A stretch of 64,000 nucleotides of DNA, taken from Auricularia sp. M13. Taxonomy: Eukaryota > Basidiomycota > Agaricomycetes > Auriculariales > Auriculariaceae. Position 1 is the first letter of the stretch, and each line of letters starts with the position of its first letter. The notes below the pieces were generated by a model. The model had not been told where the DNA came from. It saw only the letters and a list, made by a program, of their open reading frames with translations, and did no database searches. The position numbers and the translations under genes were made by a program. Below are positions 13,244-22,881 of the stretch, piece after piece. The DNA is taken from assembly GCA_037042915.1 (NCBI GenBank), contig CM073202.1, positions 1,302,001 to 1,366,000 on the forward strand. Reading direction: 5' to 3'.

Positions 13244-13640
13244 GCTGGGACCGTGACGGGCGCGGCCAAGCGAGCGAGTGCGGCGGCGGCAGCCGAGGAT
13301 TCCGTTCAGGCCTGCAGCTCGCTCTTATCTTGCCCCTCCTCGCGTTTTTAGTCTCGTCTCACGTGCGGCCCGCGTTCTCCCCCCACTCTTATCTCCGTTT
13401 TCATCTACCGGCGCCGCGGGAGGAACGCCATCCGGGCGCTTTGACCTGGCTTCGAATGCTGTTTTCGTCTTGCAACCCCTGGCAGCGACCGCTCTTCATT
13501 TGCCGGAAAGTCAGGAGACCCTTCCTCGCACGCGCCCGCAACGTCCACCCAGCCCGGCTCACACACAGCACACGTCTCGTGCACAGACGGCCACCTCTAA
13601 CTTCGAACCAGCCTCTCGTGGATCTAGCTAAACGCCCAGC
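13244..13640. other. Intergenic region upstream of the REX1-like gene
   Basis: Holds the presumed promoter of the exonuclease and the 3' flank of RAI1. Short open frames on both strands look like chance. Confidence 0.55.
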
Positions 13641-15411
13641 TCACGGACCTGCCTTCGAGCTTCCATGGCCGTCTGAAGTCTTAGCCTCAGCCTCGCCGCT
13701 GCCCGCCCCCGTAAGATGCTCGTAGAACCAGGTGGGCAGGAACCCAACGCGGTCCTCGCCCCCACGCACATACTCGACCTCCGCCTCGTTCATCCGCGCA
13801 ATGCTCACGCCCTGCCGCGGCACGAACTTGACCCTCCACACTGGCACGCCTGTCTTGTCCTTCTCTTCCTTGCCCGCCGTCCGGACGTGCTTGTGCACCC
13901 ACTTGAGCATGTCCGACGCCCACTGCAGACACACGTCGTGGTTCCATTTGTATCGTGCGTCGCGCACCTCGTTGCCCAACCGCAGCGTCTCGTATCGCTC
14001 CACCGACGCCAGTTCTCCTGCGTACGTTCGGAAGCCCACCACGATTTCCTGTGTTCACGGTTTGAGATCGACTGTAACTTCGAGGACGAACTGGGCTCAC
14101 GGGCACGCCGAGCAGATAAGACTGCAAGAAGTACTTCAGAAGTTTCCTTGTTCAGAACCCTCAGCTCATGACGCTTGGACTTGACTCGTAGACGTACTTT
14201 TCAAACTTGGCCTGGTCCCCGACGTTCCCTGGCCGTCTGACTTGCGACGTCTTCAACTCGACAAACGTGTCGGGCTGTTTCGTGTATCGATCTGCGCCAT
14301 GCGCGAGGTCAGCCAACTGTCGACGCGCGAAGCTCAAATGTGCTTTACAGACCTCGCACACAGTCAACTTCGCCACCACAGATAATCCTGAGGTTGCCGA
14401 TCTTGCTTTTAACGACCGAACACCACTGGATATTCGTGTTGACATCGCCGCCCCATCCACCGGCGTACGCGCGGTCTTCGCGGTCAGCGGCTGTCATCTC
14501 TTTCGGTGGTTTCTCCGACGTGCAGTACGACTCGAACGAATATCCTTCAGAGGAACGCAAGTCAGCCTACGCGTGCGATTAGACGGGGCAGAAGGCGCAC
14601 CGAAGTAGGTCATCAGGCGCTGCCGCGGATCGTCGGTGTTCCTTCGAGGGGGCGCAGCGTCAATTCAGCCAGCCTGAGTTCGCGGGCGGCGCCGCCCGCG
14701 ACGGAGGCGTACATATGCGCGAGCCGCTCGGGCGTGAACTGCTCCTCGATGTAGAGCTGCTGGTTGATGCACATGACCGCGAGCTCCCACCCGTCGCGCT
14801 CCTCGTACGGCGCGGCCATGATTCTACACGTTGTTACTTAGCACATTTATCGCCGCGAGGGGAACGCGTAGCGCACTTGGTCATGACGCCGCGCCAGGTG
14901 ATGACATTCGCGCGCCCGCGCTCGCCCACGACGTCCGGGAGCGCGCACGCGCGCAAGAGGCCGTCCAGCCGGCCGCGCTCCTCTTCGCGTTTCTGCCAGT
15001 GTTCTATAAATCATAATATCCCCCAGTCAACGCGAAACTCTTCATGCGATGACTTCAAACACGCACCATAGCGATACGTTAAATCGGCGCGTCTGGGCGG
15101 GTCGACGTAGTATCTGAGCGCCTGGCACGCGCGTACTCAGTCCTCAGCAACGCGCGAACGAAGAAAACGGCGCAGCATACAGAGTCGTCAAAGACGATCT
15201 CGCGCGTGGGCGTGTACGAGAACGACGCGAGCTGGTAGGGCTGGCCGTAGACGGGCGGGCTCTGCAGCGGCGCATGCACGTCGGGCAGCGCGAGCAGCGG
15301 CGCGTCGGGCGCGGGCGGAGGTGTGACGCGTCGGCGGACGGCGCGCGAGCCGCCAAGAGGCGCGTCGTCGGGCGCTTTGCGCTTCAGCGACGAGCCTGAG
15401 CTTTCGGGCAT
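13641..15411 (-). CDS. RAI1: Decapping nuclease RAI1 (DXO/Dom3Z family)
   Basis: Removes incomplete or non-canonical 5' caps and partners the nuclear 5'-3' exonuclease RAT1. Nine exons (15411-15181, 15121-15067, 15003-14877, 14823-14703, 14619-14601, 14544-14353, 14291-14198, 14146-14101, 14048-13641) sum to 430 residues. Active-site features are GGEVDCV (metal-binding Glu and Asp), FVELKT (E-x-K) and the block RLMTYFGYSFES before them. The N-terminal 75 residues are Pro-rich and low-complexity. Exon 5 is only 19 nt. The intron 14702-14620 has a weak donor (GTCGCG) but is required because the frame otherwise stops. It neighbours REX1 on the same strand, but no operon is implied. Confidence 0.9.
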
Positions 15412-15669
15412 CCGAGTCGTTGCGTCGGAGCGGACAGCAGGAGTGAACCAGTGGCGGCACTGCCACCGAACTAGCAGCGGATTTGACGCTCCGAAGTCCG
15501 GCGCCTGCGACCCGGACTCAGCCTTTCCGATTTCGAGTTCGCGCGTCGTGCACTCAGAACGCTTGGGTTATTCAGAAGCAAGGTGCTGTGATTGTTCTTA
15601 TAGACTTGGCGCAAGGCGCCGTGCTATGGTAGATTAAACCTCTGCATCCTCGCTGAAATGCGGCTAGCC

Positions 15670-17032
15670 TCACTGGCAAAAACACTGCCTGAACTTCATG
15701 CCCCCTCTCCATAGTTTCTCCCTAATGGCGCTGTGATCTACGGATTTGACGCGTTCTTGAATCTCGATCACTTGTTGGAGGACCTCTTCCGCCAACGGTC
15801 GTTTGGAAGGATCGGGGTCCGTCATACGCGCCAAAAGCGCGAGGAAATCGGGTGCGTGCCGCTGCAGCTGGAGCTGCGCTTGAGATTCATGTAACTGAAA
15901 GAGATTGTGATCAAACACGAAAGTCTCGAGGAACGGACAAGTTCGTCATCTCACCACAGAGATCCTGAGCTCGTCCAACACGAGTGCACCGAGCGAATAC
16001 ACCTGGTTGCGTGGGCGTTAACGCTCAATCACGAAGAACAGTGGTAAACTGAGTTCGTACGTCTGAGCGGAAGGGGTTATATGGAGTCCGAGAAATCAGC
16101 TCCGGGGCACGATATGGGTCGGTTCCGGCTGAGCCTGAGACTCTAGCGTCCTCGAGGGACGTGGAGCGGGCGAACCGCGTTGATAGGCCGTAGTCGACGA
16201 AGGCATACCGCACGTCAAATAGTGATCTGAACGGCTTTACTCCGTCAGGATCGTAGGTGTCTTCGCCATCGAAGGACATCACAATGTTCGTCGCGGAAAT
16301 GTCCTGTACCGAACAGAATCAGAGACGCACATATGCTCGGATTTTCACTGACCCTATGTGCGATCCTGTGTTCGTGCATATAAGCTAGTCCCTGGCACGT
16401 TCAACATCATCTATCCGAATTCGGGATCGGGATAGCGTGCAAACCTCTGCGCATTGCTTCAGGAAGTCAATCGGCTCTTCCAAAGCGTAGAAAGGAACTG
16501 AGATGGTGCCCCATGTGGGAGTGATTGAAAATGTGCAGCTTGGAGTCTGAATGATCTTCAGGAACGGGATGGTGTGGTCACGTGGATCGCGCCCTCCTTC
16601 TTGCTGACGAAAAAGATAGAGCACAACGTCGAGCTCCGAGGAAAAGAGTGCCTTGAAGAACACCTCACGAAATGACGCGTCATAGCCGACGCGAACATGG
16701 CACTTCCTTTTGTCAGCTGCTTTCTCTGAGCGTCCAAAATCATCGAAGACATTACGTACATGTACCAAGAAAGGTCTTCGCGGACCAGCTCGTATAGGCC
16801 GCGGGCAGAATAGTTCGTAGAATTGCGGCAAGAATACGTCCTTGGGCGCCGGTAGCGAAGGCTGCTCCGGAACATCGCTTTTGATGTTCCTCAACGTGTA
16901 GCCGTACTTTTCGAAGAGTGGTCTATAGTGTTCCCACTGTCGATCCACCGGTGGCTCGTCGCTTATACACGTAATTTGAAGGCTATCCCATGCCGCTGGA
17001 GGAGGAGGATAATCCGCAACGTCTTCGATCAT
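15670..17032 (-). CDS. Fungal protein kinase, module copy 1 (CaaX-like end)
   Basis: Predicted Ser/Thr-type kinase of a lineage-expanded basidiomycete group; substrate unknown. Exons 17032-16760, 16702-16445, 16391-16353, 16303-16061, 16002-15955 and 15894-15670 give 361 residues. A divergent N-terminal region ends in VFFKALFSSELDVVLYL, where the Lys may be the ATP-binding lysine; no glycine-rich loop is evident. Then come DPRDHTIPFLKI, GLAYMHEHRIAHRD with the catalytic HRD split by an intron between R and D, ISATNIVM (Asn of the loop), FVDYGLSTRF (DYG in place of DFG), PYRAPELI and the C-lobe. The last four residues CFCQ resemble a CaaX prenylation box. The start at 17032 was chosen because the paralogue begins at the same place (M-[IL]-E). 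Faces the small gene at 17155. Confidence 0.8.
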
Positions 17033-17154
17033 CGGTGGGCGGGGTAAAGATGCATTCGAACGAGCCGGAGTTCCACGGAGCCATAATACCCTCAGAATGT
17101 TTAAGACTCGTGCGGAGCTTTGGTCCTCCCTTTGTGTTTTAGCCACCTCCCACC
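17033..17154. promoter_or_regulatory. Divergent promoter, module copy 1
   Basis: 122 bp between the start codons of the kinase and the small protein. Any promoter elements of both genes must lie here or within the genes. Confidence 0.45.
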
Positions 17155-17643
17155 ATGTCACAGTTCTCTATGCCCCTGGCGCTGTACGGAGCTCACGAAA
17201 GAGTCAGATTTGTCTACCGCGATAACGCAGGGGTAGATCTCATCCTTGAAGGCGTCATCAGAGGCATTGTAACCGGGTTCAACGAAGATAGCCACGGGGT
17301 GAGTGCATGAGTCTCTGAGCTCTGGTCATCTCCGATATAGGTGACCCGAAACTTCGTCGCCTACAACATCCCAGCCGACTATCCAAGGGTCTATCTCTCT
17401 CCAGAAACGAACCAGGCATATGTCCAATATGAGCAAGCAGAAAGGGCCATAGATGAGCGCAACATCACTCAAGTCTACGTTAACGGTCGATGGGTTACTC
17501 GGGAGCCTTGGCCCGCGCCATCTAACTTCAGGCAGGCCCAAGGTCTCGGTCCTAAGCCTCCCAAAGGTGGAGGCGCCAGTGCTGGAGATGGGTCAGGATG
17601 GTTCAAGAGGCTGTTCTCGCAGGGCGCTTCCAGCAGGGGTTGA
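17155..17643 (+). CDS. Small protein with PKPPKGG tail, module copy 1
   Basis: Unrecognised protein of 148 residues from exons 17155-17298 and 17341-17643. The N-terminal half (ERVRFVYRD..VDLILEGVIRGIV) looks like alternating beta strands, possibly a small SH3-like barrel; this is inference. The C-terminal 40 residues are Pro/Gly/Lys-rich and include LGPKPPKGGG, ending KRLFSQGASSRG. Its paralogue at 19870 keeps the intron after a Gly codon, the [RW]VRFxY motif, a YP motif in the middle and the PKPPKGG...[KR][RK]LF tail. No signal peptide or membrane segment. The constant pairing with a divergent kinase suggests a regulatory or substrate relation, unproven. Confidence 0.7.
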
Positions 17644-18037
17644 GGACGCTGGCCTGACTGGAACTCGCACCACAGTCGATCACGATCTTTTGTACTGAAT
17701 GTATAGCGCGGCTGTCAGATAGTTTGGTTCTGTTGTTACAACAATTCAAGGACGTTATGCCCCTACCAGACGCTGCCCGCTTCTATCACTGCCGACAAAT
17801 AGTCTCAGGCAACTGCAACCCCCACTAATACAGACTCACAGAGCCACTAGCAGAGACACTGATGTGTGGCCTTCTGCCTGTCGCTGGTATTTCGTCCCTT
17901 CTCAACATTCTCCTGCATTGCCTTATGTCTCTCGATCAAGTACAATAGCAAGACTCATCAGGTAGTATGTTTTCCAGAGGAAAGCGACATTCAAATAGGC
18001 ACAATACAGGCTTGAATCACCGTAGACTAGAAGCAGC
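17644..18037. other. Intergenic region between the two kinase modules
   Basis: Tail-to-tail interval between small protein 1 and kinase 2. No gene seen. Confidence 0.5.
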
Positions 18038-19668
18038 TCACTGGCAAAGACATTGCCTGAACCACGTGACGCCTCCAGCTTCTTTTGGTGGAGGGACCTG
18101 GCTGATGCTGACGATGGCCTCCCTGTGACATTGTCAGACAGGCCCATCAAAATATTTTGCTCCTCACCCAGGCCGCCTCGCATGCACTGGGTAAATCCGT
18201 ACTCCCGGTCCATCCACGCCCATCACTTTCGGGGGCTCGTCGAAGACTGCATTTTTTGGCTGTACGTACTCAGTTGACGCCGATATCAACGTCTTCGGTC
18301 ACGTACTGGTTCCATCCTTGCCTTCCGCCAGGCTTTATGGTCAAAAAACCGGAGCTCCGGCTGATCTGCGAGAAGGAGAACGCTAGCATCCACCGAACTC
18401 TGAATTCTGACTACTTCTCCATATGCTTCTGCTGCAGAGGGCCTCTTCGAGGGGACCTCATCCGTCATGCGTTGGATGAGGTCTAAGAAGGCAGGTAAAT
18501 GTTCCTTCAAGAGCTTGGGTACGCGGGAATGGTAGATCTACAGGCAATCAGCCTGTTTCCATTGTCGAGCTATCCACAGCCTGCTGTATGCGAACCTCGT
18601 CGTACTCCAGTCTGTCGAACATGATCGCGCCAAGACTGTATATCTGCATGGGTAGGTGGTGAGCCTGCGGAAAATCCGTTGCTGCGATATCAATGGCGAC
18701 TCACATCTGCCCGAAAGGGATTGTACGGCCCCGGCACGAGCACCTCGGGCGGGAAAAATGGAACTGTTCCGCCCCGACAGATGATAGCCACATCGTCGTG
18801 GGCAACTCGGCGACCAAATCGACGTGACATCCCAAAATCAATGAACGCGTATCGTGCATTGAAGAGAGATCTAAAGGGTTTGACTCCTTCGGGATGGTAG
18901 GCAAAGTCTCCACAGTACGACATGACGATGTTCGAGGTCGAAAGATCCTGCGCCGATCGATGTCAGCTAGCGTGGCCGCGGCCGCATACTGGATTGTGTC
19001 GAGCGCACCCGGTGCACTATCCGATGATCGTGAAGATACACAAGGCCCTGGTTGGAGAGTTTAGCAAGATATTATGTTGGGGGGACTTTCGTACCTCTAA
19101 ACATTGTTTCAGAAAGTCGACTGCCTCCCCCAGAGCGTAAAATGGGACTCCAATGCTTCCCCACTGAGGAGTAATGGCAAAGGTGCAGCTCGACGTCTCG
19201 ATGACTTTCAGGATCGGAATAGTGTGGTCTCGTGGGTCGCGACCCTTGCTCTGATGTTTTGCAAGATAGAGCACGACATCTAACTCTGCGCCGAACAACG
19301 CCTTGAAGAATACGCCCCGTGATGATCTATCTCTGCCCGATCGCACAAATGTCTGCACCTACGATTAACCCACGATAATTGCAAGATAACTCTCGTACCT
19401 GCGTCAAATAACTCAATGACTCTTGAGGACCAAGAGGACAAGGAACGTAAAGCTTATCGGGTTCAGGAGAAAAAGGGTCTTCTGGCGGCGGAAGCGTTGG
19501 ATCGTCTGTATAAACGATATGCAGAACAGTCTGCAAGATGTACCCGCACTGATGGAACAACGGCCGATAATGTTCCCATTGCAAGTCCACTTGTTCATTG
19601 GGGTACGAAGATGGGATAGTATCCCAAGCGAAAGGGGGATCCGGGAAGTCAGGAAAGCTTTCCAGCAT
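18038..19668 (-). CDS. Fungal protein kinase, module copy 2 (CaaX-like end)
   Basis: Paralogue of the kinase at 15670. Exons 19668-19399, 19358-19095, 19047-19009, 18947-18705, 18643-18596 and from 18537; exons 3, 4 and 5 are 39, 243 and 48 nt in both copies. Motifs are VFFKALFGAELDVVLYL, GLVYLHDHRIVHR|DLSTSNIVM with HRD split at the same place, FIDFGMSRRF (intact DFG) and RMTDEVPSKRPSAAEA. The end is uncertain. Reading on gives ...VRDRRR with a stop at 18286. A further exon ending at 18038 encodes GGVTWFRQCLCQ, closely matching copy 1 (GGMKFRQCFCQ) in DNA and protein, so I extend the gene to 18038. The last acceptor cannot be fixed by eye. Confidence 0.68.
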
Positions 19669-19869
19669 GCCGAAACGGAGTGGAAAGGAGATGGAACCGG
19701 TGAAAGATCCCTCCGCAGACTCCGATGCATGCGTGACGCCGAAGGTAGTACATAATGTGGGATGGCGGACTTTCCGCTGCTACCACCCTTCCCCATCCCC
19801 TCTCCCCACATCTCTTCTCCACCGAACTTTGTGATATCGTTGATATTCCCCTCGCTCATTAAGCCAAAC
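19669..19869. promoter_or_regulatory. Divergent promoter, module copy 2
   Basis: 201 bp between the kinase and small-protein start codons, containing CT-rich stretches (ccttccccatcccctctcc) just upstream of the small gene. Confidence 0.4.
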
Positions 19870-20369
19870 ATGACGTCGCCCAGAGAGTCGCTTTATCGCA
19901 TGGGCGAGTGGGTCCGGTTCGCGTACTCTGGCGTCCATGTCGATGGATACATCACTGGAATAAGCTCAAATATCATGAACATTCTTGGGGTGAGTATAGT
20001 ACTTCATTTCTGACAGAAATCGCTGACTCGTGGACGTTGAATGGTCAGACCGGCATTGTGGCTACGCGGGTGACTTACCAGGTTCAGGCAGTGTATCCAA
20101 CCATGATCACGCAAGATCCCTACACGAGGATACTCAGGCCTTATTACGACCCCCAGAACAGTCATTACACTGCTAGGAATGTTGACGAGTTCGAGATCGT
20201 TGGCGTTATCGACTCTGAAGGCCGGGTCACACCTAGGCGCCGACCAAGGACGTTCGAACCCATGAGCCCTCCATCGAAGCCCCCAAAGGGCCCAAAGCCA
20301 CCCAAAGGTGGTAGAGGCGGGGGGAACATTAGGAAATTGTTCCGAGGACTGCTTCCAGGCAGACGTTAA
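19870..20369 (+). CDS. Small protein with PKPPKGG tail, module copy 2
   Basis: Paralogue of the protein at 17155; 146 residues from exons 19870-19989 and 20049-20369. The N terminus LYRMGEWVRFAYSGVHV aligns with LYGAHERVRFVYRDNAGV in copy 1. The intron follows a Gly codon (ILG|T) as in copy 1. The tail reads SKPPKGPKPPKGGRGGG then IRKLFRGLLPGRR, very basic. Overall identity between the copies is low outside these anchors, so the duplication is not recent or the proteins evolve fast. Function unknown. Confidence 0.68.
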
Positions 20370-20371
20370 CG

Positions 20372-20452
20372 AGGTGCGTCGTGTCAAGCATTCGGTGGCT
20401 AAGAGGCTTAAATCCCGAAACACTGCAGATGAATCTGGGACACGACGCACCT
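20372..20452. repeat. Perfect 14-bp inverted repeat
   Basis: aggtgcgtcgtgtc at 20372-20385 and its exact complement at 20439-20452, separated by 53 nt, starting two bases after the stop codon of the small protein. It could form a 3'-UTR stem. Confidence 0.7.
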
Positions 20453-20569
20453 TCTGCTTTTTGAAACCCCTGTGTTTTTTCTCATTGGCCGCTGTTTATC
20501 AATGTAGGTAATTCGCATGTGACCTGAAGGACGTAGTACTGCGAATATCACGACGTTAGAGATATAATA

Positions 20570-20639
20570 ACTGCGGCGGGCGACCCTCAATTAGTGGTTG
20601 GGGCCACTAAATCAAGGGTTCAGGGGAACCGCCCGCAGT
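20570..20639. repeat. 70-nt imperfect hairpin
   Basis: actgcgg (20570-20576) pairs with ccgcagt (20633-20639), accct (20583-20587) with agggt (20615-20619), and ttagtgg (20591-20597) with ccactaa (20604-20610). Confidence 0.6.
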
Positions 20640-20862
20640 GTGACGAACTGTGAGTCTCAAAAGCTCCACTAGTAAACTGTCATTATTTCTCGCTCGCACG
20701 GCAGCCTGTGGCGACCGGATGTTTCCCAATTCAACAGAATCGCAGAAATCTCCGGTCAAGTTGAAGGAAGGGAACACCGGATCGATGCGGGGTCACACTG
20801 AGCGAGTTTGGTATTATACTTGTGTGTACGTCGCGAACAAGCCGAAATCGCCGTCGGATGCT

Positions 20863-22881
20863 TCAGAGCTCAGCGCGGACTTCATCTTCGGCTACCTCAT
20901 CGTCACGAGCAGAGTGACCACGAAGGGATATGACAGTCTGTACCGGTTGCAACTTGCCGCCGAGGCCTTGAGTCTGGGAGACGTCCTTCCAAGGCTCCGT
21001 CTCGTTCACACGGGCACGCTGATAGCTCACGTAGAGCTTCGCATTACGCCCCGACACGCCGCTGATGGAGACGCTACCACCCTTGACCGAGACCTGCGCG
21101 CCGGAGTCGCCGTCGACCCAAGCATTGAGACGGTTGGCTGGGTTGCTGAGATCAAACGAAGCACCGTTCGCACTCTGCACGGAGATGTCCCAGGAAGTCA
21201 GCGAGGTAGACTTCGCCTTGATGGAGTAAGGAGCGACACCGCGCGGAATCCGCAGGTCCCCAGCACTGGGTCCGAAGCCCATGTAGAGCGTGTCGGGCTC
21301 GATGAAGAGACGGGCATTGTACATGTAGCGGCCGGCAGTGGTCGACGGACGACCGTGGTGAACGTAGTATAGTTCGCCGCCGGGGCCCTCCTTGCCTTGT
21401 GCACCGACAATGGAGCCGTGCCCGGTAGAGTAGATCGACTCTGCACATGGTATAAGAATATAGAAACAACAAAAGCCTATGAACGTACTGCTCGGATCCT
21501 GCGACAGGATCGGGTTCGAAGGAGACTTGACGTAGGGACCGGAGACCTTGTTGGAATAAGCGTAGCCAACGCCGTAATCGGGGGACTCGAAGCTGTACAT
21601 ATCACGGTAAAATTTTCATCCTCGCTTCTCCGGAAAGCCACTCACTTGTTGGCGCTGTAGGTCAAGTAATAGATCGGGGCACCGGACGAGTCGCGACGCT
21701 TGATCGTAGTAGAGCCCTCGGACCAGCGCCTGTTCTTGCGCGTGCCTTTGCTCGCCTCGTAGTCGAACACGTGTGCGTTCTCCCAAACCTGCGGCTGAAG
21801 TTTGTAGGAGATGATCGGAACCCAACCGTCCTTCCGCGTGGGGCCAGGAAAGGACTCATTGACGCTGGTCTGCCAACCTTTCGGCAGGCCCTTGTGTGTA
21901 TCGCGGAAGCTGCGATGCACTGCGGGCAACGTGCGCGCCAGCGGGTCGTGCCACCAGGCATCATCGAGGCGCACAGCGTAAATGTTGCTTTCTTCGATGT
22001 AACGTTTGAATTCGTCGGACCAGACCCAGTTGCGGTAGGCGTTACGCGAGAAGAAGAGCCAGATGGAACCGTCGTCGTCCCAGAAAACGTTCGCATCAAT
22101 GTGGGGAATGAAGGTGCCCTTCGGCGCCTTCTCGCCTTCCTCGAGCGTAGCCGGAGGGACAAGGTATGGCGGAGACATGAGGAGGTTGATGTCGCTGTAG
22201 TCGGGGTCAAAAGGATAGTAGTCGATGGGGCGGTCTGCGATATTTATGAAGGGTCCTCCGGGGTTGCGAGACACGGCTACGCCGATTTTGCTCGCCTCGT
22301 CGAAATCAGGGTACCTGACAATCATAGATCAAAGTTCCATTCTGAGCGATGGGATTGTGGTGCGCACTTGAAGTATGCTGCAATCTTTTTCGGGTCGCGG
22401 AAGCGGCCAGCATAGAAGCTTTAGGGAGCGTCAGGGCCACCACGTACGACGTTTCGAGTTCAAACCCACAAGAAATACCACCCGGTCCTCTCCTGACCAA
22501 AGAAAGCACCATAAGGTTTAATCTAATGAGTGAAGTCGATGGACGAACATTATAGTAGCACTCGGGCGCCCAGAACCAGTCATCTGCCCAGATGCGCGAC
22601 TCGTTCGACTGCTTGATGGCGCCGCCGGGCTGCTTGTGCCAAGTCGCTAGGTCCGGAGAGGTGTAGATACCGAACAGCCAGCCATCGTCGGCGCCTTCGG
22701 TGCTGTACGCCCAGTACTGGTTCGTCTTCGCGTCCCACCGCACATACGGGTCCGCGGCGACCGTTGAGGGACGCGCGTTATTGAACGTCGCGTCGCTTGT
22801 CCAGCCGAGGGCAGAGGCCGTCTGGACGTGCAGGAGCGAGGCGACGACGCCGACGGCGCGCTTCAGGATAGCTTTCACCAT
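20863..22881 (-). CDS. Secreted glycoside hydrolase family 43 protein
   Basis: Predicted extracellular beta-xylosidase/arabinofuranosidase-type enzyme acting on plant hemicellulose or pectin side chains; exact substrate not readable. Exons 22881-22549, 22492-22470, 22418-22368, 22314-21646, 21592-21489 and 21440-20863 sum to 585 residues. The N terminus MVKAILKRAVGVVASLL...ASA is a signal peptide. The five-bladed propeller shows the expected acids: Asp in ADPYVRWD (general base), Asp in HIDANVFWDDDG (pKa modulator) and Glu in RWSEGST (probable general acid). A C-terminal beta domain of about 150 residues follows (DISVQSANGASFDLS). Exons 2 and 3 are 23 and 51 nt. The last 30 residues are not family-like, so the extreme C terminus is less certain. 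Confidence 0.87.

Larger units (their letters stand above)
20370..20862. other. Intergenic region with two inverted-repeat hairpins
   Basis: Lies between small protein 2 and the GH43 gene. No gene seen apart from the two palindromic structures listed separately. Confidence 0.5.

Noticed and set aside
10915-15411. A co-transcribed RNA-processing cluster (REX1 and RAI1)
   Set aside because: The genes are on the same strand, but the 397-bp gap and separate reading units give no evidence of an operon; adjacency may be chance.
17033-17161. Earlier ATG (17161) for kinase 1
   Set aside because: It would overlap the start of the divergent small gene and has no counterpart in kinase 2, whose start aligns with 17032.
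18286-18300. Kinase 2 stop at 18286 as the definite C terminus
   Set aside because: The downstream DNA at 18038-18072 matches the conserved last codons of kinase 1, so an additional exon is more likely; kept as an open alternative.
20863-21600. Alternative frames within the GH43 3' exon as separate genes
   Set aside because: They are shadows of the GH43 coding frame, which carries the recognisable domain.
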